NCBI RefSeq assembly: GCF_039522025.1
Contig: NZ_BAAADB010000029.1
Span: 248,001-312,000 of the forward strand
Length of the DNA: 64,000 nt
Direction of reading: 5' to 3'
Origin: Deinococcus depolymerans
GTDB lineage: Bacteria > Deinococcota > Deinococci > Deinococcales > Deinococcaceae
Numbering within the stretch: the first letter of the stretch is position 1; every line of letters starts with the position of its first letter. Positions 12,788 through 22,054 of this stretch are shown here, piece by piece. A program made the translations under genes and the position numbers. The notes below the pieces were generated by a model. It had not been told where the DNA came from. It did no database searches and saw nothing but the letters and a program-made list of their open reading frames with translations.

Positions 12788-13087
12788 ATGACCGCCACCC
12801 AGCACCGCCCGAGCCCCACCCACCTCCCCACTCCCACGCCCTCTGAACCCGCCGCGGCCCACCCCCTGCCCCTGGACAGCCTGCCCCTGTACAGCCTGGA
12901 AGTCATCGCCCCCAGCGGACGCACCCCGCAACTGGACGGCTGGACGGTGCAGAGCTGGCCCATCGCCAGCCTGGGCGACCTGACCCTCCAGGCCCGCCCC
13001 CACCACGCCGCCACCCCGGACGACCTGCGCGCCGCGCTGCACGCCGCCGGCATCACGCCGCTGGGTCCCGTCCGCACCCACCGCTGA
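12788..13087 (+). CDS. Hypothetical protein divergent from LysR regulator, 99 residues
   Basis: I do not recognise this protein. The first about 30 residues are Pro/Thr/His-rich and look disordered. The rest (LYSLEVIAPSGRTP..) looks like a small alpha/beta domain ending in a helix before PVRTHR. No signal peptide or membrane segment. ATG 12788 has GAGGT 8 bases upstream; a GTG nine bases earlier is less likely. Position across the LysR operator suggests it is the regulated gene, by inference only. Confidence 0.65.
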   Translation: MTATQHRPSPTHLPTPTPSEPAAAHPLPLDSLPLYSLEVIAPSGRTPQLDGWTVQSWPIASLGDLTLQARPHHAATPDDLRAALHAAGITPLGPVRTHR

Positions 13088-13175
13088 CCCGTCCCGCCAT
13101 CCGGGGCGCCTTCACCTGGGGCGTACCGCGCTGTCCCTTGACCCGGTCATCACAACACGGCACGATACTGGCCGC

Positions 13176-13883
13176 ATGAACAGCGACCACCCCCCTCAGC
13201 AGGCCAGCGCCGGACCCGTCCAAGCGGGACCGGCCAGCGCCGGCCAGTTGAGTGTCGCGCTGGTCACCGTGCGTTTCCTGCGGATGCTGAGCATCACCCT
13301 CGAACAGCTCGACGCCGTCCGGGACGCCAACGACCGCGCCGAGTTCGCCGGCCTGACCGCCCGCGCCGAGACGCTGGAAGCCGAAACCGACGCCCTGGAA
13401 CGCGAGATCGAGGACCTGTGCCTCCAGGCCTTCGCCGCCGGGCTGACCGAACAGGAACTCGCCTTCCACCTGATGGTGTTCCGCAGCCTGTCGAACCTCG
13501 AACGGGTCGGGGATTACGCCTTCAACGTCGCCCGCGACCTCGAGACCTTCGCGCCCCGCGCCCGCAGCGCCACCCTGCAGGACGTCCTGCCGCTCGTGCG
13601 CCTGCTCTCGGAGATGCTCGAACGCCTCGCCTACGCCTTCGCCGAACGGGACGTGGAGGCCGCCCGCGACGTCATGCGCCTCGACTACGAACAGGTGGAC
13701 GCCCTGTACGAGCAGATGCAGCGCGCCAGCCTCACCCGCCTGCTCGAACGCCCGGAAGACACCAGCGTCGCCCTGACCGCCAGCCGCATGGCCCGCAACC
13801 TCGAACGGCTCGGGGATCACCTCGTGAACGTCGCCGAACGCCTGGAACACGTCGTGACCGGCATGCCCCCAGTCCCCAGCTGA
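13176..13883 (+). CDS. phoU: PhoU-like phosphate signalling regulator
   Basis: PhoU modulates the Pst transporter and the PhoR kinase in phosphate signalling. The 235-residue all-helical protein has the two PhoU repeats with NLERVGD (107-113) and NLERLGD (208-214). Residues 1-24 are a variable Pro/Ala tail. ATG 13176 with GATACT 6 bases upstream predicts a leaderless mRNA. No pst or phoBR genes are in the window, so it stands alone. A Pho-box-like promoter occurs at 9979-10012. Confidence 0.92.
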   Translation: MNSDHPPQQASAGPVQAGPASAGQLSVALVTVRFLRMLSITLEQLDAVRDANDRAEFAGLTARAETLEAETDALEREIEDLCLQAFAAGLTEQELAFHLMVFRSLSNLERVGDYAFNVARDLETFAPRARSATLQDVLPLVRLLSEMLERLAYAFAERDVEAARDVMRLDYEQVDALYEQMQRASLTRLLERPEDTSVALTASRMARNLERLGDHLVNVAERLEHVVTGMPPVPS

Positions 13884-13897
13884 ATCCAGCCACCGGC

Positions 13898-13945
13898 AAC
13901 GGGACGCGGGGTGCTCCGGCTGGAAGGCACCCCGCGCACCCGTTG
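13898..13945. terminator. Long bidirectional hairpin between phoU and monooxygenase gene
   Basis: CAACGGG and GCGGGGTGC pair with GCACCCCGC and CCCGTTG across a short loop. It sits between convergent stop codons with no T-tract. Confidence 0.75.
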
Positions 13946-13951
13946 TGGCGA

Positions 13952-15079
13952 TCAGGCGACCGGCGCGACCCGGTCCGTGTGAATGGCGCGTTCCTCGCTC
14001 TGCGCGCCCTTCAGCAGCGGCATGACCAGTTCCCCGAAGCGCCGCGCCTCCTCCTCGTGCGGGTAGCCGCTGAAGATGAACGAGCTGAAGCCCATGTCCT
14101 CGTAGCGGCGGATCTTGGCGGCCACCTGCTCGGGGCTGCCGATCAGGGCGACGCCCACCCCGCTGCGGGCCATGCCCACGCCCGCCCACAGACCCGGTTC
14201 GACCATCAGGTCCGCGTCCAGGCCCTTCATCATGTCGATCTGGCGTTTCTGGCCCACGCCGTCCACGTGCGCGTGGCTCGCCACGAACGCCGCCCGCACG
14301 TCCGGGTCCACGCGGCTGATCAGACGCTCGGCGGCCGCGCGGGCCTCGGCCTCGGTCTCACGGACGATCACGTGCGTCCGCAGCCCGTAGCGCAGCCGGC
14401 GGCCGGTCTTCTCCTCCAGCGCCCGCATCTGGTTCAGGCGTTCCTGCAGCATGTCCTCCCGCTCGCCCCACATCAGGTACACGTCCGCGAGGTCCGCCGC
14501 GATCTCCTGCGCCACCGGCGACGCCCCCCCGAAGTACAGCGGAATCGGCTGCACGGGCGCCGGGTCCAGCACGGCGTTCTCGAAGGCGTACAGGTCGCTG
14601 CGGAACGACTGCGGCGGCGGGGCCGTCCACAGCTGCCGCAGGATCTGCATGAACTCCCGCGTGCGCTCGTAGCGTTTGCCGTGGTCCTCGTTGTCGCCGT
14701 ACATGGCGTTCTCGGCCGGGCTGCTGCCCGTCACGATGTTCAGCCGCACCCTCCCCGGAAACAGGTTCTGCAACGTGGCTAGCATCTTCGCGTACATGGC
14801 CGGGTGGAACATGCCGGGCCGCACCGCGATCAGCAGCGCCGGATCGGTCGGCGCGCTGCGCGCCAGGGCCGCCACGGCCGCCGTGTAATTCTCGTGCTCG
14901 CTGTGGTAGTTCGTGGCGGTCAGCAGGCCCGTGAAGCCCGCCTCGCCCGCCGCGCTGATCAGCGACTGAAGGTACGCCAGCGTGGGCTTACGCGGCGGCT
15001 TGGTTTTCGTGCCGATGAACTCACCGTCACGCGACAGTTGCAGGAACCACAGGAATTCGGACTGGGAAGGATTGGTCAT
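13952..15079 (-). CDS. FMNH2-dependent alkanesulfonate-type monooxygenase (SsuD-like)
   Basis: Luciferase-like monooxygenase that would use reduced flavin to release sulfite from alkanesulfonates. The fold is shown by the N-terminal FLWFLQLSRDGE and the NIVTGSSPAE, YFGGASP and YLMWGE segments. 375 residues matches SsuD. ATG 15079 has AGGTGA 3 bases upstream. No flavin reductase or sulfonate transporter is adjacent. The sugar importer 200 bp away is separated by a repeat, so a link is not implied. Substrate is unproven. Confidence 0.88.
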   Translation of the reverse strand: MTNPSQSEFLWFLQLSRDGEFIGTKTKPPRKPTLAYLQSLISAAGEAGFTGLLTATNYHSEHENYTAAVAALARSAPTDPALLIAVRPGMFHPAMYAKMLATLQNLFPGRVRLNIVTGSSPAENAMYGDNEDHGKRYERTREFMQILRQLWTAPPPQSFRSDLYAFENAVLDPAPVQPIPLYFGGASPVAQEIAADLADVYLMWGEREDMLQERLNQMRALEEKTGRRLRYGLRTHVIVRETEAEARAAAERLISRVDPDVRAAFVASHAHVDGVGQKRQIDMMKGLDADLMVEPGLWAGVGMARSGVGVALIGSPEQVAAKIRRYEDMGFSSFIFSGYPHEEEARRFGELVMPLLKGAQSEERAIHTDRVAPVA

Positions 15080-15112
15080 AAGTCACCTGAAGGGGAGAGG
15101 TATGGGGTGTGA

Positions 15113-15246
15113 TACGGACTCCGATTGAATGGGCTGCAAAGCCCGCTGGGTCCGAGCGAAGCGAGTGGGAGCTGGGCGGGTTCCGGACGTGGAGCTGGCA
15201 ATCCGGTGAAGTTCCGGATTGTCGGCGAAACAAACGGCAGTTCGTA
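15113..15246 (+). repeat. Dispersed palindromic repeat, copy C (134 bp)
   Basis: Forward copy from TACGGACTCCG to GGCAGTTCGTA, flanked by TGA on both sides (15110-15112, 15247-15249). The right-half stem reads AATCCGG..CCGGATT, a compensatory variant of AGATCGG..CCGATCT. It separates the monooxygenase promoter from the ABC permease 3' end. Confidence 0.92.
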
Positions 15247-15281
15247 TGACAGGGTTCCATCAACCATGAACCATCAACCTT

Positions 15282-16130
15282 CTACGCCTTCACGCCTCCG
15301 GCGGTCAGGCCGGACACGAAGCGTTTCTGGAAGATGGCGATTAGCAGCACGAGGGGCACGGTGGCGACGACGACGGCGGCGGCGATCAGCGGCCAGGGGA
15401 ACGCGAACTCGCCCTGGTAGAGGGTCACGCCGACGGACACGGTCCGCATGCTGAGTTTGGTGTTGAAGCTCAGGGCCAGCAGGAATTCGTTCCAGGAGTT
15501 CACGAACACCAGCAGCGCGGCCGTCACGACGCCCGGCGCGGACAGCGGCAGGACCACGCGGGTCAGGGCGCCCACGCGGGTGGTGCCGTCCACCATGGCG
15601 GCCGCTTCGAGGTCGCGCGGGATGGCGCTGAAGAACGCCACCAGCGTCAGGATGCCGATGGGGAGGCTCAGCGCGGCGTAGGGGAGGATCAGGGCGGGGT
15701 AGGTGTTCAGCAGGTTCGCGCCGCGCATCAGGCGGAACAGCGGAATCAGGAGGCTGACGACCGGGAACATGCTGAACGCCACGACGGCCGTGAGCAGCAG
15801 CCCGCGCCCGCGCAGGTTCAGGCGGGCCAGGGCGTACGCGGCGGGCACGGCGGCCGCGATGCACAGCACGGTGCTCAGGAGGCTGACGGTCAGCGAGTTG
15901 AAGAAGAACTGCGCGAACGGCTGCTCACTGAACACGCGGGCGTAATTGCTGAAATCCAGTTTCGAGGGCAGGTACTGCACCGGGAACTTCTGAAGCTCGC
16001 CTTCGGTTTTCAGGCTGGTCAGCAGCATCCAGATGAACGGGAAGAACCCGCCCACGATCAGCGCGGCCAGCGCGGCGGCGCGGCCCAGGCGCTGGGCGGG
16101 GCTCAGGTTCTCTGGGGTGTGTTCTTCCAT
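15282..16130 (-). CDS. Sugar ABC transporter permease (MalG-like)
   Basis: Inner-membrane subunit of a carbohydrate importer. Six membrane segments can be followed; the ATPase-docking EAA loop reads EAAAMVDGTTRVGALTRVVLP (about 195-215 of 282, in the usual place). ATG 16130 overlaps the TGA of the partner permease as TGATG, so the two are coupled. Together with the next two genes it forms an importer without an ATPase, which is usually a shared MsmK/MalK encoded elsewhere. Substrate unknown. Confidence 0.93.
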   Translation of the reverse strand: MEEHTPENLSPAQRLGRAAALAALIVGGFFPFIWMLLTSLKTEGELQKFPVQYLPSKLDFSNYARVFSEQPFAQFFFNSLTVSLLSTVLCIAAAVPAAYALARLNLRGRGLLLTAVVAFSMFPVVSLLIPLFRLMRGANLLNTYPALILPYAALSLPIGILTLVAFFSAIPRDLEAAAMVDGTTRVGALTRVVLPLSAPGVVTAALLVFVNSWNEFLLALSFNTKLSMRTVSVGVTLYQGEFAFPWPLIAAAVVVATVPLVLLIAIFQKRFVSGLTAGGVKA

Positions 16131-17050
16131 CAGGAGTTCGCTCCGTCCCGCACGAAGCGGACGTACACGGCGGTCACGGCCAGACTCAGGGCGAACAGCG
16201 CCACGCTCAGCGCGGCGGCGTACCCGAAGTCCAGGAATTCGATGCCCGTGCGGTAGATGTACACGCCCAGCGTCTCCAGCAGGCCCTGCGCCGGCGCCTG
16301 CTGGATGAAGGTGTACGGGATGTCGAACACCTGCACGGCGCTGATGGTCCGGAAGATGAACGCCACGGCCAGACTGGGGGCCAGCAGCGGCAGGACCACC
16401 CGGAAGAACGTCTGCGTGGGGGTCGCGCCGTCCACCTGCGCCGCCTCGATCATCTCCCTGGGGATCCCCTGGAGGCCGCCGAGCACGATCAGCGCCACGA
16501 AGGAACTGGTCTTCCAGATGATCGTGACGACCATCGCCAGGACGCTCAGGCCCGGCGTGCTGAGCCAGCGCAGCGGCTCGTCGATGATCCCGGCGCGCAC
16601 GAGCAGGTCGTTGAACACGCCGTACTGCGCGTTGAACAGCCACGCGAAGATCAGGCCCGTGATGACGGGCGGCATCGCCCACGGCAGCAGCAGCGCCACG
16701 CGCGCCAGTCCGCGCGTCCGGCCCGGCAGGTGCGCGGCGAGCGCCATGGGAATGCCGACCAGGAACGAGCCGCCGACGGTCAGCACGCCGAACAGCAGCG
16801 TGTTGCGCAGCGCCTGACCGAAACGGGCGTCGTGCAGCATCTGCGCGTACTGCTTCAGGCCGACGAAGCCCTGGAGCCACGGTTCGGTCAGTTTGTTCAG
16901 GTACAGGCTGTCGCGGAAGGTGGTCAGCATGGGAAACAGCAGGACGCCCAGCAGCAGCGCGGCGGCCGGGAGCAGCAGCAGCGTGGCCAGCAGCGCCTCG
17001 CTGGGTTCCCGGCGGGGTCGGCGGGCCGGGGTGGGGTTGGGTGTGGTCAT
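16130..17050 (-). CDS. Sugar ABC transporter permease (MalF-like)
   Basis: Second permease subunit, 306 residues, with the EAA loop EAAQVDGATPTQTFF and six hydrophobic segments. It begins MTTPNPTPARRPRR, a basic cytoplasmic tail, then the first membrane helix at about residues 20-42. ATG 17050 has no strong ribosome site. A long hairpin lies 42 bp upstream, between it and the binding-protein gene, as in many sugar-importer operons where the binding protein is made in excess. Confidence 0.92.
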   Translation of the reverse strand: MTTPNPTPARRPRREPSEALLATLLLLPAAALLLGVLLFPMLTTFRDSLYLNKLTEPWLQGFVGLKQYAQMLHDARFGQALRNTLLFGVLTVGGSFLVGIPMALAAHLPGRTRGLARVALLLPWAMPPVITGLIFAWLFNAQYGVFNDLLVRAGIIDEPLRWLSTPGLSVLAMVVTIIWKTSSFVALIVLGGLQGIPREMIEAAQVDGATPTQTFFRVVLPLLAPSLAVAFIFRTISAVQVFDIPYTFIQQAPAQGLLETLGVYIYRTGIEFLDFGYAAALSVALFALSLAVTAVYVRFVRDGANS

Positions 17051-17091
17051 GAGGGTCACGTCTTTCGGGCAGGGGGGCGGGGGTGTCCGGG

Positions 17092-17142
17092 CCGGCATGG
17101 GGGGGCGTGCCGTCAGGCGACGTGGCGCCCCCCCCATGCCGG
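17092..17142 (-). promoter_or_regulatory. Intercistronic hairpin between binding protein and permease
   Basis: Arms 17092-17107 and 17126-17142 (CCGGCATGGGGGGGCG against CGCCCCCCCCATGCCGG) form a 16-bp stem with one bulged base. There is no T-tract. It probably protects the upstream message or partly stops transcription, raising binding-protein yield over the permeases. Confidence 0.75.
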
Positions 17143-17153
17143 TGTCCTGGTGG

Positions 17154-18389
17154 TTACTTGAGCAGCGGCGTCAGGTCGCGTTTCATCTCGCTCAGGGCGG
17201 CGTCCACGGTCTTGCTGCCGGCAACGGCGGCCGAGACGTTGTTGCGGATGATCTCGCTGACGCGCGGGTAGCTGGGCGTGACGGGGCGCGGGCGGGCCTT
17301 GGTCACGATGGGGTACAGGGACTTGAAGTGCGGGTTGGCGGCCAGCACGGCCTTGTCGTTGTACAGGCTCTTGCGGACCGGCAGGTACGCGCCCTTGATG
17401 GCCATTTCCTTCTGCACGTCGCTGCTGGCCATGAACTGCAGGAGTTTCACGCTGGCGGCCTTGTTCTTGCCGAAGGCGTTCACGCCCCATTCCCAGCCGC
17501 CGGTGCAGGTGGCGCTGGCGTTCTTGCCGAAGGCGGGCAGCGCGGCCACGCCCACGTCGCCCTTCACCCGGGTGGGCTGGGGGCTGTTGCCCTGGAAGTG
17601 CGCCCAGGCGTAACTCCAGTTCAGGCCGAACAGGACGTTCCCGGCCTGGAACTGCTGGCGGGAGTCGTCGGTTTTCATCTCGGCGCTGGCGGCGGGGGAG
17701 AGTTTGGTCTTCACGGCGTTCACCAGGAAGCCCAGACCCTGTTTCGCGGCTGCGCTGGTCACGTCGTCCACGCTGCCGCCGCCGGTCCAGGTCATTTCGA
17801 GGAAGTTGCAGACGGTGCCCTCGATGGGCGCGCCCTGGAAGTTGAAGCCCTGGAGGTTGCCGCCCTCGGCTTTCTGGATGCGGGCGGCGGTGGCGGCCAG
17901 TTCATCCCAGGTTCTGGGGACCTTGGCCTTGTGCTTCTCGAGCAGGTCCTTGCGGTAGTACAGGAACTGCGCGTCGGTGAAGGCCGGCATGGCGTACAGT
18001 TTGCCGCTGACGCTGGCGGCGCCGATGGGGCCGGCCAGGAAGGCTTTCAGGTAGGTGTCCTTGCTGGGCAGGTAGGCGTCGAGCGGTTCGGCCCAGCCGG
18101 CGGCGGCGAAGGTGGCGGTGCGGACCACGTCGATCAGGAAGATGTCCAGGGTGCTGTCCCTGGCGGCCAGGACGGTGGTCAGGTACTGGTTCTGGGCTTC
18201 GCTGGTGGCGCCGCCGGTCTCGATCTTGATCCTGATGTTCGGGTTCTGTTTCTGGAAGCGGTCGAACAGCGGCTGGAAGATGTCCGGGCGTTGCTGGCTG
18301 CCCATGAACACGGTCAGGGTGGTGGCGGCGCTGGCGCTGCCGAGTGCAGTCAGGGTGAGCAGGGCGGTCAGGGTGAGGCGGGTACGCAT
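17154..18389 (-). CDS. Sugar ABC transporter substrate-binding protein
   Basis: Extracytoplasmic carbohydrate receptor of the MalE/trehalose-maltose-binding family. Signal peptide residues 1-21 end in GSASA; there is no lipobox cysteine. The mature part starts TTLTVFMGSQQ and keeps the WDEL, GWEWGVNAFGKN and SYPRVSEI segments typical of this group. 411 residues. ATG 18389 has GGAGG 6 bases upstream. An AT-rich imperfect palindrome about 30 bp upstream may bind the operon's repressor. Substrate is not determinable here; a trehalose/maltose/sucrose-type sugar is plausible. Confidence 0.92.
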   Translation of the reverse strand: MRTRLTLTALLTLTALGSASAATTLTVFMGSQQRPDIFQPLFDRFQKQNPNIRIKIETGGATSEAQNQYLTTVLAARDSTLDIFLIDVVRTATFAAAGWAEPLDAYLPSKDTYLKAFLAGPIGAASVSGKLYAMPAFTDAQFLYYRKDLLEKHKAKVPRTWDELAATAARIQKAEGGNLQGFNFQGAPIEGTVCNFLEMTWTGGGSVDDVTSAAAKQGLGFLVNAVKTKLSPAASAEMKTDDSRQQFQAGNVLFGLNWSYAWAHFQGNSPQPTRVKGDVGVAALPAFGKNASATCTGGWEWGVNAFGKNKAASVKLLQFMASSDVQKEMAIKGAYLPVRKSLYNDKAVLAANPHFKSLYPIVTKARPRPVTPSYPRVSEIIRNNVSAAVAGSKTVDAALSEMKRDLTPLLK

Positions 18390-18418
18390 ATGAACCTCCG
18401 GAACGGACTCAAAAGTGG

Positions 18419-18434
18419 ACTTGTTTTATCAACT
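18419..18434 (-). promoter_or_regulatory. AT-rich candidate operator of the sugar importer operon
   Basis: ACTTGTTTTATCAACT is an imperfect dyad (10 of 16 positions symmetric, half-sites TTG/CAA) in an otherwise GC-rich region, 30 bp upstream of the binding-protein start. It resembles LacI/ROK/GntR sites in style only. No regulator gene is adjacent. Confidence 0.4.
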
Positions 18435-18568
18435 AATGGCGCGGTGGTCCAGTCGCGCGCCCCGCGCAGTCCAGACCTCTGGGTGTGCCGTCCCCAACAG
18501 CATGGCACGCCCGCCGCGCTGCGCCAATTGGCCTACCGCCCGGCCCGGACCCCGCCGTACACTCAGGC

Positions 18569-20353
18569 GTGACCACAACCGAGATGCCCCGCTGGCGCAC
18601 CGACGACCTGTACGCCAGCCTGAACGACCCGCAGCTGGACCAGGACCTCGCCGCCCTGGACCAGGACGTGCGGGCCCTCGAAGCCCTGTTCGACACCCAC
18701 GCCGTCCGCGCCGGGGCGCCCGTCACGCCGACCGCCGTGGACGCCGTGCTGGGTGACCTGAACGCCGTCCTGACCCGCGCGGGGCGTGTGCGCGCCTTCG
18801 TGTACGCCTTCGTGACCACCGACAGCCGCGACGAGGCCGCGCAGGCCCGCATGGCCACCCTGACCACCCTGACCCTGCCGCTCGGCCCGCTGAGCGCCCG
18901 CCTGACCGCCTGGCTGGGCGGCCTGGACGACGCCGCCCTGACCGCCCTGCTGGAAGGCAGCGCCGCCGCCCGCGCGCACGAACACCGCCTGCGCCGCGCC
19001 GCGCAGCTCGCCCGCCACCAGATGACCCCGCCCGAGGAGGACCTCGCCGCTCGCCTGCACCCCGCCAGCGGCGGCGGCTGGGGCAAACTGCACGGCAACG
19101 TCTCCAGCACCCTGAAAGGCGAGTACCGCGGCCAGACCCTGCCCGTGACCGCCCTGCGCGCCCTGGCCAGCGACCCCGACCCGCAGGTCCGCCAGGACGC
19201 CTACCACGCCGAGGTGGCCGCCTGGAAGACCCAGGAGACCGTCTTCGCCGCCTGCATGAACGGCGTCAAGGGCGAGGAGGGCACCCTCGCCGCCCGGCGC
19301 GGCTTCACGGACCCCGTCGCCCCCAGCCTCCTGAGCAACGGCATCGACCGCCAGACGCTGGACGCCATGCAGGCCGCCGTTGTCCGCGCCCTGCCCGACT
19401 TCCGCCGCTACTTCCGCGCCAAGGCCCGCCACCTCGGCAAGACGCAGCTGGACTGGTGGGACCTGTTCGCCCCGGTCGGCAGAAGCGACACCCACTGGGA
19501 CTACGACGCCGGGGAGGCCTTCGTGGAACGCCAGTTCCGCGCGTACAGCCCAGCCCTGGGTGACTTCGCCGCCCGCGCCTTCGGTGAGCGCTGGATCGAC
19601 GCTGGCCCCCGCGACGGCAAACGCAGCGGCGCGTTCTGCATGAAATGGCAGGGCGCCGACAGCCGCATCCTGATGAACCACGACCCCAGCCTCGACTCGG
19701 TCAGCACCCTCGCGCACGAACTGGGGCACGCATACCACAACCTGCAGCTCGGCGGCCTGCGCCCCCTCCAGCAGGAGACACCCATGACCCTCGCCGAGAC
19801 CGCCAGCATCTTCTGCGAGACCATCATCCAGAACGCCGCGCTGCAGACCGCGCGGGGCGACGAGCGCCTGTACGTCCTCGAAACGCAGCTGATGGGCCAC
19901 GCGCAGGTCGTCGTGGACATCCACAGCCGCTTCCTGTTCGAGAAGGCCGTCTTCGAACGCCGCGCGGGGGGCGACCTGAACCCCAGCGACCTGAACACCC
20001 TGATGGTGCAGGCGCAACGCGACACCTACGGCGACGCCCTGAACACACCCCACCCCTACATGTGGGCCGTCAAACCCCACTACTACGGCCGCTCCTTCTA
20101 CAACTACCCGTACACCTTCGGCCTGCTGTTCGGCCTGGGCCTGTACGCCCAGTACGAACAGGCCCGCGCCCAGGGCCAGGAGGCGGACTTCCAGGCCCGC
20201 TACGACGCCCTGCTGGCCGCCACCGGACAGGCCACCCCGCTGGCCCTCGCCGCGCGCTTCGGCATCGACCTGCACGCCCCGGACTTCTGGGAAGGCAGCC
20301 TGAACGTCATCCGCCGCCAGATCGACGCGTACGAGGCCACCACGCAGGCGTAA
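18569..20353 (+). CDS. M3 family oligoendopeptidase (PepF-type)
   Basis: Cytosolic zinc endopeptidase that trims peptides. The zinc motif HELGHAYH is at about residues 383-390, followed by the third ligand in ETASIFCE. The N-terminal half is the helical lid of M3B enzymes. Start is GTG 18569 with TACACT (18558-18563) 5 bases upstream, so the frame's earlier in-frame codons are not used; 594 residues, full length. It is divergent from the sugar importer. Confidence 0.93.
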   Translation: MTTTEMPRWRTDDLYASLNDPQLDQDLAALDQDVRALEALFDTHAVRAGAPVTPTAVDAVLGDLNAVLTRAGRVRAFVYAFVTTDSRDEAAQARMATLTTLTLPLGPLSARLTAWLGGLDDAALTALLEGSAAARAHEHRLRRAAQLARHQMTPPEEDLAARLHPASGGGWGKLHGNVSSTLKGEYRGQTLPVTALRALASDPDPQVRQDAYHAEVAAWKTQETVFAACMNGVKGEEGTLAARRGFTDPVAPSLLSNGIDRQTLDAMQAAVVRALPDFRRYFRAKARHLGKTQLDWWDLFAPVGRSDTHWDYDAGEAFVERQFRAYSPALGDFAARAFGERWIDAGPRDGKRSGAFCMKWQGADSRILMNHDPSLDSVSTLAHELGHAYHNLQLGGLRPLQQETPMTLAETASIFCETIIQNAALQTARGDERLYVLETQLMGHAQVVVDIHSRFLFEKAVFERRAGGDLNPSDLNTLMVQAQRDTYGDALNTPHPYMWAVKPHYYGRSFYNYPYTFGLLFGLGLYAQYEQARAQGQEADFQARYDALLAATGQATPLALAARFGIDLHAPDFWEGSLNVIRRQIDAYEATTQA

Positions 20354-20367
20354 ACCGGCCGGGGGCA

Positions 20368-20402
20368 GGGGGGAGCCGGGGGCCTGGACCTCGACTCCCC
20401 CC
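20368..20402. terminator. Hairpin between convergent M3 peptidase and sppA
   Basis: GGGGGGAG (20368-20375) pairs with CTCCCCCC (20395-20402) across a 19-base loop, between two convergent genes. Confidence 0.55.
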
Positions 20403-20432
20403 TCCCTCCTAACCTCCTTCTGGCCTCCCGCC

Positions 20433-22046
20433 TCAGCGCACCTTGACGTCCTGATCGAACCACGTCAGCACACGCTCGTTGCCGAAGGGCCACACGTTGA
20501 CGCTGACGCTGGCGACCTGCGCGGCTTCCTGCGCGAACTGCGGCAGGGGGCCGTGATTCTTCGGGGTGACGTTCCAGGCAGGCGCGTCGTGCGGGAGGCC
20601 CGCGAGTTCCCGCGCGCGGGTCAGGCCGGTGCTCAGGTCCCCGAGTTCGTCGATCAGGCCGCGTTGCAGGGCGTCCTGACCGCTCCAGATGCGGCCGCGG
20701 CCGAGTTCGTTCACGCGCTCCTTGCTGAGCTTCCGGCCCTCGGCGACGCGGGTGGTGAAGCGGTCGTACACCTCCAGAATGCCCTTCTCGACGTGGTCGC
20801 GTTCCTCGTCGGTGTACGGGCGGGCCGGGGAGTACATCAGGGCGCGGTCGCGGCCCACCCGTTCGGGGTTCAGGCCGTGACGGCGGTTGAATTCGGTCAG
20901 GACGGGCTTGCCGCTGACCACGCCGATGGAGCCGGTCAGGGTGTACGGCGAGGCCACGATGGTCCTGGCGTGCGTGGCGACGTAGTACCCGCCCGACGCG
21001 GCGTACTCGCCCATGACGACCACGACCGGTTTCTCGCTCTTGGCGACCTCGCGCCAGATCAGGTCGCTGGCCAGGGCGCTGCCGCCGCCGCTGTTCACGT
21101 ACAGGACGATGGCTTTCGTGGCCCTGTCCTCCTTCGCGCGGCGCAGGGCCGCCACGACCGTGTCGGACCCGGCCATCGGGCCGCCCAGCAGCGGCAGCGG
21201 AATGGGGTTGGTGCGGCTCTTGCCGGTGATGATCGTGCCGATCAGGGGCACGACCGCCACCCGCCCCGCCTTCGCCTTCGCGGGCCGGTGGGGCGTCAGC
21301 AGGTCCAGCACCGCCTCGAAGGGCCGCGAGGCCGGCCCGACCAGTTCGTCCTCGTAGGCGACCTTGGTGATCACGCCGGCATCCAGCGCTGCCTGCGCAC
21401 TGGTCAGGTCGGCGCTCAGCCAGCCGGCTGCGACGTCCTCCGAGACCCCCCGCGCCGATGCGAGATCCCGCACCCACGCGCCCTCCAGGCCGTCCAGGTA
21501 CGCCTGGAGCTGCTCGCGGTTGTGGTCGTCCATGTGGTCCTGCGAGAAGCGCGTCAGGGCGGCCTTGTACTCGCGGACGCGCAGGTTCTCGAACTCGATG
21601 CCGCGTTTCTTCAGGAACTCGCCCAGGAAGGTGCTCTCCACCCCGAAGCCTCCCAGGTTCACCTCGGCGGATTCCGGCGCGACGAGTTCGCCTGCGCCGC
21701 TCGCGGCGATCAGGGTGGTCATGGTCAGCTGCGGCAGGTACGCCACCACGCGCTTCTCGGCGGCGAGGTCCGCCAGGATGCCCCGCACCGCGTGCGCCGC
21801 CGCGGGCGCGGCCGTGAACTCCCCGAAGCGCACCAGCACGCCGTGCAGCCACCCGGCCCCGCGCAACTTCTGCACGCGCGCCGCGAGCGCCTCCAGCGAC
21901 TCGGTGCGGCTGAGCAGCGCCGCGACCGGGTTGCCCGGCTGACGCTCCGGGAAGGGGCCGCTCAGGTCCAGGATCACCCAGGTGGGTCGCGTCACGCCGC
22001 CGGGCAGCGCGTCGTCACGGTTCAGGAACGGGAGGTTCAGGTTCAT
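20433..22046 (-). CDS. sppA: Signal peptide peptidase SppA (long, two-domain form)
   Basis: Serine-lysine protease that degrades released signal peptides. Two crotonase-like domains are visible. The candidate catalytic Lys161 lies in REYKAALTRFS and Ser351 in EYAASGGYYVA, matching the Escherichia coli SppA arrangement. The 537-residue protein has no obvious N-terminal membrane helix, which is unusual for the family. ATG 22046 has TAGCGT 5 bases upstream; that -10 box includes the TAG stop codon of the upstream gene. Confidence 0.92.
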   Translation of the reverse strand: MNLNLPFLNRDDALPGGVTRPTWVILDLSGPFPERQPGNPVAALLSRTESLEALAARVQKLRGAGWLHGVLVRFGEFTAAPAAAHAVRGILADLAAEKRVVAYLPQLTMTTLIAASGAGELVAPESAEVNLGGFGVESTFLGEFLKKRGIEFENLRVREYKAALTRFSQDHMDDHNREQLQAYLDGLEGAWVRDLASARGVSEDVAAGWLSADLTSAQAALDAGVITKVAYEDELVGPASRPFEAVLDLLTPHRPAKAKAGRVAVVPLIGTIITGKSRTNPIPLPLLGGPMAGSDTVVAALRRAKEDRATKAIVLYVNSGGGSALASDLIWREVAKSEKPVVVVMGEYAASGGYYVATHARTIVASPYTLTGSIGVVSGKPVLTEFNRRHGLNPERVGRDRALMYSPARPYTDEERDHVEKGILEVYDRFTTRVAEGRKLSKERVNELGRGRIWSGQDALQRGLIDELGDLSTGLTRARELAGLPHDAPAWNVTPKNHGPLPQFAQEAAQVASVSVNVWPFGNERVLTWFDQDVKVR

Positions 22047-22054
22047 GCCCCACG